IMG/VR virus record: IMGVR_UViG_3300020129_000306
Span: 1-29,414 of that record
DNA: 29,414 nt
From: a virus
Direction: 5' to 3' (one strand)
The number at the start of each line of letters is the position of its first letter. Within the stretch, counting starts at the first letter, position 1. The notes beneath the pieces are model-generated. The model worked only from the letters and a program-made list of their open reading frames with translations. It was not told where the DNA came from and searched no databases. Shown here one piece after another: positions 6,660-12,707 of this stretch. Made by a program: the position numbers and the translations under genes.

Positions 6660-6673
6660 GAGCGCGCGCGCTC
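6660..6673. repeat. Perfect 14-bp palindrome between convergent genes
   Basis: GAGCGCGCGCGCTC lies between the end of the rightward gene (6645) and the end of the leftward gene (6683). It can form a short GC hairpin on either strand but lacks a following T run, so it is not a standard intrinsic terminator. It may simply help stop convergent transcription. Confidence 0.35.
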
Positions 6674-6682
6674 CGTCGTCGT

Positions 6683-7012
6683 CTAGGCCCGGTGCGTACC
6701 TTCGACTTCGCGTGCCTCTCGATCGGCAGTGCGCTTGTCGAGCCACATGAGCGCTTCTTCGAGCTTCGTGAGCGCGATAGCGTTCTCTCGGCACGCGAAC
6801 TTGCCGCCGTTCGCCGTCTGGTAGAAACGGATCCGTCCGATCGACGCCGCGATCACGCCTTCAACGAAAGCGCCGTTCGGTTCCTTGCGATCCTCACCGC
6901 GCCAGAGCGGACCGTCCTGCCAACGGATCTCGATCCCAGTACCAACGGACTCGCCGCCAGTAGGGTTTCCGCTCTCGTCCGTCCTATGCGTCTCCGTGAT
7001 TTTCTGTCTCAT
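6683..7012 (-). CDS. Phage protein of the 'FACREN...EGTH' type
   Basis: The 109-residue product has a variable N-terminus (PTGGESVGTGIEIRWQDG), then NGAFVEGVIAASIGRIRFYQ, and the C-terminal pattern KFACRENAIALTKLEEALMW followed by LDKRTADREAREVEGTH. That C-terminus is a frequent phage signature. It resembles the helical hairpin found in the cyclic-nucleotide sponges Acb2 and Tad1 (a ..AI.HLEEA.MW.N.. helix), so a counter-defence role is possible. This link is my inference from the helix pattern. The ATG at 7012 has a GGAG about ten bases upstream, and the gene ends in TAG. Confidence 0.7.
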   Translation of the reverse strand: MRQKITETHRTDESGNPTGGESVGTGIEIRWQDGPLWRGEDRKEPNGAFVEGVIAASIGRIRFYQTANGGKFACRENAIALTKLEEALMWLDKRTADREAREVEGTHRA

Positions 7013-7030
7013 TGTCTGAATCTCCTTCGC

Positions 7031-7366
7031 TCATTCCAGATCCGTCGGATCTCCTCGCGTGACGTGCGCTTTCCCGCCAACAGATTCGACCAGGGCTCCG
7101 AGCGAGCCCATCAACATCTTCTCGCGCTCAGGTTGAGCGGCGATCATGAAGCGCGCTCGCTTCTCCGAAGGCCACTTCATGTTTGGCCTACAACACGAGA
7201 AGTCAGGGCAGCACTCGTGTTTGGAGTTCGGGCAGACCGATTTGCCTTCCACCCACATCTTGAGCTGCTCGTCCGGCGTAGGGGCCCCAGGGGGCGTCCA
7301 CGTCCGGAGGCACCGGACGTCCCCACACTGCCGGTTGCCGCCCGGGTGTCGAGGGCAACCGCTCAT
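7031..7366 (-). CDS. Cysteine-rich phage protein with CCPDFSCC motif
   Basis: The 111-residue product carries N-terminal cysteines (CPRHPGGNRQCGDVRC) and the run CPNSKHECCPDFSCCRPNMK, followed by a helix with KMLMGSLGALVESVGG. The CCPDFSCC core followed by a MLMG.LG helix is a pattern I recall from uncharacterised phage proteins. The number of cysteines argues for a metal-binding fold. The start ATG at 7366 overlaps the upstream TGA (ATGA). Function unknown. Confidence 0.7.
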   Translation of the reverse strand: MSGCPRHPGGNRQCGDVRCLRTWTPPGAPTPDEQLKMWVEGKSVCPNSKHECCPDFSCCRPNMKWPSEKRARFMIAAQPEREKMLMGSLGALVESVGGKAHVTRGDPTDLE

Positions 7367-7653
7367 CGCCCACGCCGTGTTTGAGCCCTAACCTTCTGAA
7401 ACTCTCGTCCGAGTGTCTTCAAGCCTCCGATGAAATCGGGACTCGAGACCACGTCGGCCACGTTCTTCACAGCTCGAACGGTTTCGTTCTCGAGGATCCC
7501 GTCGAGCGCCGGAAGCGTGAGTAAATCGAACTCGCGGATGATCTTGATCGCCCGCACGGCGAAGGCGTTTCGCTCCTTCTCGTCCACGCTGGCGTCCAGC
7601 GCTTGTTCGATGAGCTTCTTCGCCTTGGCGCGCTTCTCGTCCTTCTTACTCAT
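7363..7653 (-). CDS. Unknown helical basic protein, 96 aa
   Basis: The ATG at 7653 overlaps the upstream TGA and the stop overlaps the next ATG. The product begins MSKKDEKRAKAKKLIEQALD and is mostly charged helix, with a basic end (FQKVRAQTRRGR). The opening is like that of small phage proteins annotated as DUF2786-like (KI..LL..A......E...A..RA..I...), but only the first part is suggestive, so I leave the family open. Confidence 0.6.
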   Translation of the reverse strand: MSKKDEKRAKAKKLIEQALDASVDEKERNAFAVRAIKIIREFDLLTLPALDGILENETVRAVKNVADVVSSPDFIGGLKTLGREFQKVRAQTRRGR

Positions 7654-7790
7654 TTCGCCGGCCTTCCGAACGGCAACGCAGCACGCACGCTGTGCCTGCG
7701 CTTGGTGCTGACTATGAGCTTCTTCGGCTGCTTGACAGCCTTCTTGGTGCGCCCCGGTCGCGTCTTCTTCTGAACCGAATACGCGCTCAC
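7650..7790 (-). CDS. Small very basic protein, 46 aa
   Basis: The GTG at 7790-7788 overlaps the TGA of the upstream zinc-knuckle gene (GTGA), and the stop overlaps the next ATG. The product is strongly basic (VQKKTRPGRTKKAVKQPKKL) and would bind nucleic acid or an acidic protein by charge. An acidic-tailed protein is encoded just upstream (7940-8215), which makes a pairing conceivable but unproven. Confidence 0.6.
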   Translation of the reverse strand: MSAYSVQKKTRPGRTKKAVKQPKKLIVSTKRRHSVRAALPFGRPAK

Positions 7791-7927
7791 GCGAGCTTGC
7801 CGCCCGGCTCGTGGCTGCGCTTGTTGTGGCCGAGCTTGCGGCACACCGTACACGCGCGGTGCTTGATGCGCGCAGCCCGCTTCGACTTCTTCGCGAGCTT
7901 CTTCTTCGTCTTCTTCTTGGATGCCAT
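7787..7927 (-). CDS. Zinc-knuckle-like basic protein, 46 aa
   Basis: The ATG at 7927-7925 has a GGGAG eight to twelve bases upstream. The product has a lysine-rich N-terminus (MASKKKTKKKLAKKSKRAAR) followed by CTVCRKLGHNKRSH. That is the CxxC...GHN....H/C pattern of a zinc knuckle, with His in place of the usual last Cys. Zinc knuckles bind single-stranded nucleic acid. The frame is open upstream except for the TAG at 7942-7940 of the preceding acidic-tailed gene, so the two ORFs are in frame and separated by a single amber codon. Confidence 0.7.
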   Translation of the reverse strand: MASKKKTKKKLAKKSKRAARIKHRACTVCRKLGHNKRSHEPGGKLA

Positions 7928-7939
7928 CGAAAAATCTCC

Positions 7940-8215
7940 CTATCTCAGATCGTTCTCTTCGTCGTCGTCTTCGTCGTCTTCGTCGCCGCCCTTGTTCTTC
8001 TTCTTCTTGCGACCGCGACGAGCCGCACCGCCCTCGAAGCGACTCTCGTATTCCTCGAGCATCGCATCGGCGTACCCGGCGGCGACATCTGCCATGGTGT
8101 CGACGAGATCATCGAGTTCGTCCTCGTCCTCGATCTCCAAAGGCATCTCGAATCGAGACATCGCGTCGCGGGTCCAACCGACCCACATCTTCTGCCGCTC
8201 TTCCTTCGTCGCCAT
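7940..8215 (-). CDS. Acidic-tailed protein, 91 aa
   Basis: The start is the ATG at 8215-8213 (a GTG two codons earlier is possible); no Shine-Dalgarno is evident. The product has a Trp-containing helix near the start (RQKMWVGWTRDAMSRFEMPL), an acidic helix, a lysine-rich patch (RRGRKKKKNKGG) and an aspartate/glutamate tail (DEDDEDDDEEN). Acidic tails are common on phage proteins that compete with or mimic DNA. It ends in TAG followed in frame by the zinc-knuckle gene. Confidence 0.65.
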   Translation of the reverse strand: MATKEERQKMWVGWTRDAMSRFEMPLEIEDEDELDDLVDTMADVAAGYADAMLEEYESRFEGGAARRGRKKKKNKGGDEDDEDDDEENDLR

Positions 8216-8237
8216 GAACACGGAAGTACAACGATCG

Positions 8238-9428
8238 TCAACCCGCTGTCAAGCACTGAGCCGTGCTCTTCGCGAGCCGCCCCCAAACAATCTCACGGCC
8301 ACGCACAGCAAGATCAACATCTTGTTTGCGTAGAGCTTCTGCCGAGAGCGATCCAAGCCCTTCAACATGGGCTTTGCTTCCGATCTTCACAGTCCAGACC
8401 AAAGGCGGGCCACCCCCGTACGGGTAACAGTGCAGAACAAGACGATCGAGCGCCGGGAATCCTGGAAGGGCACTCAAAGTCTGAACCCATCCGGCACGAA
8501 TACGCGCACGCACGAAACCTGAACCATGCTCCCGCCTAGCAGCCTCCAAAGCCGCAGTAGGGAGCACATCGAGAAGATCGTACCCCGTACGATGCACGCA
8601 GTGCGCGTGAGAACAGTGGAACAGCCCCCACCGAGCCTCACTCGTCGGAGGGAAGACCACCGTCGAAGAATCCCCGTCGAAACCGCTCGTGTGCTCTCTC
8701 GCCCACGGGCAAGTGACAGCGAGCGCGCCGTTGTCGAGCAGCTCGAACGCCATATCGGCCGCCACGAACGCGCGCCCGAAGAAGGATTCGTCGGCAGAAT
8801 CGTCACACACACTCCGCGCTTTCCTGGAGAAAGACGGCCTCGGTCGGCGCTCCGGGGACGTGGTTTTGCCAGGAAAGGACGGGAGTGTGTCCCACGATTC
8901 TTTCAACACGGTCGGGACGTCGAGCGCGCTCCCCTTCATCGTCTGCCATTCGTACTCCGCTCCGGGCTTGTGGCTCGGCAGGTACCAGAATCGGCTCGCG
9001 TCGCGTGTCGCCTCGTCGAGCGCGTGCTTCGTTCCGATCTTGCTCGCAATCCACATCCAGATCCGTTCGTACTCGCTCGCGTCTACAGGGCGCGAGAACG
9101 GGTAGATGACGCGCAGCTTCGGATGTTTGGGGGTGTGCGAGAAGGTCGTGTACGTGACGCCGCGTGTTTCGGGTAACAGATACTGCGCTTGCTCGATCGT
9201 CGTGTCGCCTTGATCGAAGTCGAGTGTAAGCGCGTGCACCTGCTCGACTCGAGACAGTGCTCGACGGTTCCCCTCGAACGACGCGAGCGAGAACCCGGCG
9301 ACTCGTTCTTTGATCCGCACCACTTCCGGCTGCGCGACGAACGTGTCGACGAATTCGCTCCAAGAATAGTTGGCGCGGCGCCCTTTCGAGAAGGTGCGCC
9401 AAAGCGTGAGGATGAACGACGAGCTCAT
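8238..9428 (-). CDS. Archaeo-eukaryotic-type DNA primase with zinc-binding domain
   Basis: The 396-residue product should make primers for phage DNA replication. The metal-binding DFD (70-72) in VHALTLDFDQ is motif I, SHT (97-99) in TTFSHTPKHPKLRVIYPFSR is motif II, and DEATRDASRFWYLPS (138-152) matches the motif III region of phage and plasmid AEP-type primases. A C-terminal zinc ribbon is formed by C240, H246, C272 and C277 (FHCSHAHC). In many phages this primase is fused to, or directly precedes, the VapE helicase. Here the helicase is on the other strand at 10950. The ATG overlaps the upstream TGA. The last 100 residues have no recognised domain. Confidence 0.85.
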   Translation of the reverse strand: MSSSFILTLWRTFSKGRRANYSWSEFVDTFVAQPEVVRIKERVAGFSLASFEGNRRALSRVEQVHALTLDFDQGDTTIEQAQYLLPETRGVTYTTFSHTPKHPKLRVIYPFSRPVDASEYERIWMWIASKIGTKHALDEATRDASRFWYLPSHKPGAEYEWQTMKGSALDVPTVLKESWDTLPSFPGKTTSPERRPRPSFSRKARSVCDDSADESFFGRAFVAADMAFELLDNGALAVTCPWAREHTSGFDGDSSTVVFPPTSEARWGLFHCSHAHCVHRTGYDLLDVLPTAALEAARREHGSGFVRARIRAGWVQTLSALPGFPALDRLVLHCYPYGGGPPLVWTVKIGSKAHVEGLGSLSAEALRKQDVDLAVRGREIVWGRLAKSTAQCLTAG

Positions 9429-9874
9429 GATGGGCGTTCTCCTTCTTCGGCTAGAACCGGCAGCTTGCGGCGCTGTGCTGCTCGAACCCGTCGCACGATG
9501 AAAATGGCGAGAACGCCAAAATAGTTGTCGTTGTCTTGAAGCTCACGGGCAAACGCCGGCACGCTGCGGTCGCCGCGCCGCTGATTGCAGAGGTTGCAAG
9601 ACGTGATCAGATTGCTCGTCGCGTTCGTGCCTCCGCGGCTTCTCGGAACCACGTGATCGACGGTCGCCGCCTCACCCATCGAGTAGTCTTCCGGAAGACC
9701 TTTCGGCGTGATCTTTTTTCGGCACCATACACAGCGGTGACCGTCTCGGGCGTAGATACGGCGGCGTGTGGCCGGGTGCAGCCACTTGCTTCCTTGTCCT
9801 CTGTTGCCTGCCGTCGGACTTCGACGCGCAGGGTTCCGCAGTCGCGGCAGACCGATCTGCACCGTGATGTTCAT
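9425..9874 (-). CDS. HNH endonuclease
   Basis: The 149-residue product contains a zinc-type HNH domain: CVWC (48-51), TVDHVVPRSRGGTNATSNL with D73-H74 and N88, and CNLCN (93-97). This is the catalytic fold of McrA-like and homing-type nucleases, which cut DNA with a divalent metal. A basic N-terminus (GLPRLRNPARRS) may help bind DNA. The start is the ATG at 9874, which overlaps the upstream TGA (ATGA). It lies between primase and DUF4406 genes, so it may be a free-standing mobile endonuclease or a replication accessory. Confidence 0.88.
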   Translation of the reverse strand: MNITVQIGLPRLRNPARRSPTAGNRGQGSKWLHPATRRRIYARDGHRCVWCRKKITPKGLPEDYSMGEAATVDHVVPRSRGGTNATSNLITSCNLCNQRRGDRSVPAFARELQDNDNYFGVLAIFIVRRVRAAQRRKLPVLAEEGERPS

Positions 9875-10257
9875 GCGGTGAGCTTCGCAGTACTCGCCGT
9901 CGGATCGGTTTCGATGTCGCTCTCTGGATCGTAGCCTGGGGGCCACTCTCCGAGGTGCGTGAGGTCGATGACCCTCTGCGATGCGCTCGCCTCGACAGCC
10001 ATTCCGCTCGAGACGCGCCCGCCGACGAGCCAGATCTCTTCGCAGCGCGCGACCTGCGCCTTGTCTGCTTCGAGCCCTAGCCTCCGATTCTCCGGCGTCT
10101 CGGGAAGCACGCCGGTCAAGACGATCCACGAGCAGACAGGTGAGACGCCCTGCGTGGTGAGCGCCCACGCCGCCCAGATCGCCGCTCGTCGCCGATTCTC
10201 ATTCATGCCTTCGCGCGTCGGCGCTGTGAACGGGTGCGCGAGATAGATCACTTTCAT
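9871..10257 (-). CDS. DUF4406 / nucleoside 2-deoxyribosyltransferase-like protein
   Basis: The product begins MKVIYLAHPFTAPTREGMNE and continues with SWIVLTGVLPETPENRRLGL and EEIWLVGGRVSSGMAVEA. That is the Rossmann-like pattern of DUF4406, related to nucleoside 2-deoxyribosyltransferases, with the glycine-rich GGR.S.GM.VE corresponding to the catalytic glutamate region. It may swap or cleave the N-glycosidic bond of deoxynucleosides or nucleotides. I use the ATG at 10257, where the family normally begins, preceded by GGAAGGGAA. An in-frame GTG at 10296 that overlaps the upstream TGA is an alternative start. Confidence 0.8.
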   Translation of the reverse strand: MKVIYLAHPFTAPTREGMNENRRRAAIWAAWALTTQGVSPVCSWIVLTGVLPETPENRRLGLEADKAQVARCEEIWLVGGRVSSGMAVEASASQRVIDLTHLGEWPPGYDPESDIETDPTASTAKLTA

Positions 10258-10292
10258 GCTTCGACGGTTCCCTTCCGGTCTCGATGTTCGGA

Positions 10293-10625
10293 TCACTCAG
10301 GATGCTCTTCGCCGAGAAACTTCACTGCGTGCGAGTCGAGGCACACGACTCTCATACCGAAGCCGAACGTTGGCGTACCGTGCAAGACGGCGCACTTGTC
10401 GAACTCCAGGTCGCGTCGACGCAACCACTCCTCTTGCGCCGTGTGCTCACGCATCCGATCTTCGATCGGTTGAGGTGCGGGCGCGTCTACTTGCGGCCTT
10501 GTCGGCGTCGGCGCCGCGACGTGCGGATGCGTGTGCTCGTGCCAGCGTTGTTGGCCGTAGGTGACACCCAGCGCGACGATCGCGCCGAGCACCATCCCGG
10601 TGAACAAGTTCTTGAAGTTCACCAC
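10293..10625 (-). CDS. Membrane-anchored protein, 110 aa
   Basis: The product begins MVNFKNLFTGMVLGAIVALG, a single hydrophobic segment near the N-terminus, followed by a His-rich and Pro-rich linker (HEHTHPHVAAPTPTRPQ) and a soluble tail with two cysteines (DKCAVL, RVVCLD). The layout suggests one membrane span with the rest outside or inside the inner membrane. The GTG at 10625 directly follows the upstream TGA; a second GTG one codon later is equally possible. No family was recognised. Confidence 0.65.
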   Translation of the reverse strand: MVNFKNLFTGMVLGAIVALGVTYGQQRWHEHTHPHVAAPTPTRPQVDAPAPQPIEDRMREHTAQEEWLRRRDLEFDKCAVLHGTPTFGFGMRVVCLDSHAVKFLGEEHPE

Positions 10626-10820
10626 TCACGCCGCTTCGCGTGATCGCGAAGTTCGCTTCGTAGCCTTGAGCCCACGTTCGAGGAGCGCACGGATGACCGC
10701 GCTCGTGTTCAACTCGGCGCCTGCGGCGCGACTCATCCTCTTCCGTTCGCGCTCGATCTCGTCGGTGAGCGCGTCGGGGACGCGCACTTCAATCTTGCTG
10801 GTGTGTTTGGGGTCGCTCAT
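10626..10820 (-). CDS. Ribbon-helix-helix regulator, 64 aa
   Basis: The product has SKIEVRVPDALTDEIERERK followed by NTSAVIRALLERGLK. The strand, helix, N.S..IR turn and second helix are those of CopG/Arc-type repressors that bind DNA as dimers through the strand. It is the first gene of the leftward block and lies next to the divergent control region, so autoregulation is likely by analogy. The ATG at 10820 is chosen since the domain begins just after it. No Shine-Dalgarno is seen, so a leaderless or short-leader transcript is possible. Confidence 0.75.
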   Translation of the reverse strand: MSDPKHTSKIEVRVPDALTDEIERERKRMSRAAGAELNTSAVIRALLERGLKATKRTSRSREAA

Positions 10821-10840
10821 GTCAAGGAGGACTTTAACAC

Positions 10841-10949
10841 TGTCTGACCGCGTAGGACAAGCCTGACATATGTTACTTGACGCCCCGTAGCCTTTTTGAT
10901 TAGCTCGGCAGCTCAAACCGTCGAAAACCGTCGAATCGCATGAGGTAGG
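10841..10949. promoter_or_regulatory. Divergent control region with short direct repeats
   Basis: This gap separates the leftward ribbon-helix-helix gene from the rightward VapE gene. It holds two CTGAC repeats (10844-10848 and 10863-10867, 19 bases apart) and a tandem pair of AAACCGTCGAA (10915-10925 and 10925-10935, 10-base period). A TTGACG at 10877-10882 could be a rightward -35 box, with a poor -10 around 10898-10903. Ten-base-spaced repeats on one face of the helix suit a ribbon-helix-helix or activator site. Promoter positions are tentative. Confidence 0.4.
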
Positions 10950-12281
10950 ATGCCGAGCGCGAGCTGGGATACGTATCTTCTAAAGAACAAGCAGGGCGCG
11001 TATTTACCCTGCCTAGCGAACGCTGTTGCGATCCTCACGCACCGGAGAGAGTGGTACAACGTCATCGCTTTCGACGAGTTCTCCAGTTCGATCGTCAAGA
11101 AGAGTGTGCCGCCTTGGCCGGATGATCTCAAACCCGCCAAAGACGCAATCGGTGACTGGACGCAGAGCGATTAGGCGCGCGCAGCCGTCTGGCTCTCGAA
11201 CGAGTACGGGTGCTCTTTCTACTCGTCCGTCGTCGACGAGGCGGTGCAGCTCGTTGCAGAGCGTTGGAAGTTCCATCCGGTGCGCGACTACTTGAACTCC
11301 GACGAGGTCAAGTGGGAAAAGAAACCGCGCGTAGACGATTTTCTCGTTCGTGTCGGAGGCGCCCCTGATTCGATCTACACGCGCGCCATCACCAAGAACT
11401 TCTTCATCGGCGCCGTCGCGCGAATGATGCGACCGGGCGCGCAAGTCGATACGGTCCTCATCCTCGAAGGGCCTCAAGGCGCGCACAAGTCGACGATGCT
11501 GCGTACGCTCGCGGGCGACGACTGGTTCATCGACACCGTCTTCAACATCGGCGGCAAGGACGGATACCAAGCGCTGCGGCGTAAGTGGATCGTCGAGTTC
11601 AGTGAGCTTGATGCGCTCAGCACCGCCGATCTCGCTCGAGTCAAAGCGTTCATCTCGTCGGTGAAGGACAGCTACCGCCCTTCGTACGGCAAGACGACGA
11701 TCGACTTCCCACGCCAGTGCGTGTTCGCCGGCACGGTCAACCCGAACGGCGCTGGCTACTTGAACGACACGACGGGCGCTCGAAGGTTCTGCCCAGTGGT
11801 CGTGAGCAACATAGATCTCAAGACGGTGCGCGAAGAGCGTGACCAACTTTGGGCTGAGGCCTACGCGCGGTACAAGCAAACTGAGAAGTGGCACTTGCGC
11901 GACGAGAAGATCCTCGCGATAGCGGCGCGAGAAGCCGAGGAGCGCCGCGAGCCCGAGGCGTGGGAGACGCACTTCAAAGAGTACCTGCACCTGAACCGAG
12001 CGCTCTACCGCAAGAGCGGCGTCACGATCACGGACCTGCTCACCAACGCGGTGGACGTCCCGAAGGAGCGCCAGAACCGTGCCGCCCAGATCCTGGCAGG
12101 CAAGTCGCTCCGAGCGATCGGCTGGACGAAGATTGTTCGAGGCGCAGACGACGTCCGCCGCTATTTTCCTGCCGATTCGTCTGCGGAACGGCCTCTGAAA
12201 CTGGTTCCTTCTTCCTCCAATCCTCCAATAGAAAAAGGGGATCGGAGGGGGATCACTAAAAAGAGGAGATCAGGGGAATGA
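10950..12281 (+). CDS. VapE-type helicase, interrupted by an in-frame TAG
   Basis: The frame runs 10950-12281 (443 codons) with a single TAG at 11172-11174. Upstream of it are NAVAILTHRREWYNVIAFDE and PPWPDDL; downstream are ARAAVWLSNEYG, WKFHPVRDYL, the Walker A motif LEGPQGAHKST, the Walker B motif KWIVEFSELDAL and GTVNPNGAGYLNDTTGARRF. This is the full order of the virulence-associated protein E (PF05272) superfamily-3-like helicase. The TAG sits at one residue of a conserved helix between DWTQSD and ARAAVWLS, so the parts belong together. After it the only start codon before the core is GTG 11244, which would lose part of the domain. Possible explanations are readthrough, a nonsense mutation or a sequence error. 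The ATG has GAGG five bases upstream. Confidence 0.85.
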
Positions 12282-12326
12282 TCGGGGGGGTAGTCACCTC
12301 AAATTTTGATTGGAGGATTGGAGGAA
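12212..12326. repeat. 18-bp perfect inverted repeat with G-rich loop
   Basis: TTCCTCCAATCCTCCAAT at 12212-12229 is the exact reverse complement of 12309-12326, with a 79-base loop. Each arm is a tandem pair of TCCTCCAA. The loop holds four G runs: 12237-12240, 12247-12251, 12273-12276 and 12284-12290 (G7), and includes the VapE stop. In RNA the left arm carries CCUCC (like the anti-Shine-Dalgarno) and the right arm GGAGG twice. Confidence 0.75.
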
Positions 12327-12355
12327 TCCGAGCCCTACCGCGGGGGTCCGAATGA
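12278..12355 (+). CDS. Possible 25-aa coupling ORF
   Basis: An ATG at 12278 overlaps the VapE TGA (ATGA), and the frame ends in a TGA at 12353-12355 that overlaps the next ATG. It would encode MIGGVVTSNFDWRIGGIR and a few more residues. It lies across the loop and right arm of the inverted repeat, so it may serve to carry ribosomes through the hairpin. Its protein composition is not informative. It could equally be a chance ORF. Confidence 0.3.
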   Translation: MIGGVVTSNFDWRIGGIRALPRGSE

Positions 12356-12654
12356 GCTACGACGCCGCCGAACTCGGAGTCGAGATCCGCGAATTGTTCG
12401 CCGACGCGGCATACGCAGCGCTGCCTCCGAAGCTTCGGCTCTCGATGAAACTGTGGCGCCCATCGAGGCGGAAGTTGCCGCCCGCTGAGGTTCGTCGACG
12501 CAAAAAAGAGCGCCGAAAACAAATGGAGGCGCATATCAGAGCCTTGCGTGTTGAAGAGCGCGAAGCGAACCACGCCAAGTTGGTGCTCAACACAGAGTTG
12601 ACGTTGATGAAGCAACTCGCACCGCAGGCCGTCAAACGGCCGTACTACTGCTAG
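12352..12654 (+). CDS. Unknown basic helical protein, 100 aa, TAG-terminated
   Basis: The ATG at 12352 overlaps the stop of the 25-aa ORF. The product is strongly basic and helical (KLWRPSRRKLPPAEVRRRKK, ERRKQMEAHIRALRVEEREA) and ends QAVKRPYYC before a TAG at 12652-12654. Reading through the TAG adds KCRSTTLTHRCPG before a TGA at 12694-12696, twelve bases ahead of the next ATG. The combined C-terminus would have cysteines spaced as in a zinc ribbon (C, x2, C, then HRC). No family was recognised. Confidence 0.6.
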   Translation: MSYDAAELGVEIRELFADAAYAALPPKLRLSMKLWRPSRRKLPPAEVRRRKKERRKQMEAHIRALRVEEREANHAKLVLNTELTLMKQLAPQAVKRPYYC

Positions 12655-12707
12655 AAGTGCCGCTCGACGACGTTGACGCACCGCTGCCCGGGTTGAAAAG
12701 GAACATC

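Noticed and set aside
6660-6673. Palindrome as an intrinsic terminator
   Set aside because: No T run follows it on either strand and the stem is short.
6642-6686. 14-residue ORF overlapping the stop of the winged-helix-like gene
   Set aside because: It has an ATGA overlap but is too short and too arginine/serine-biased to support as a gene.
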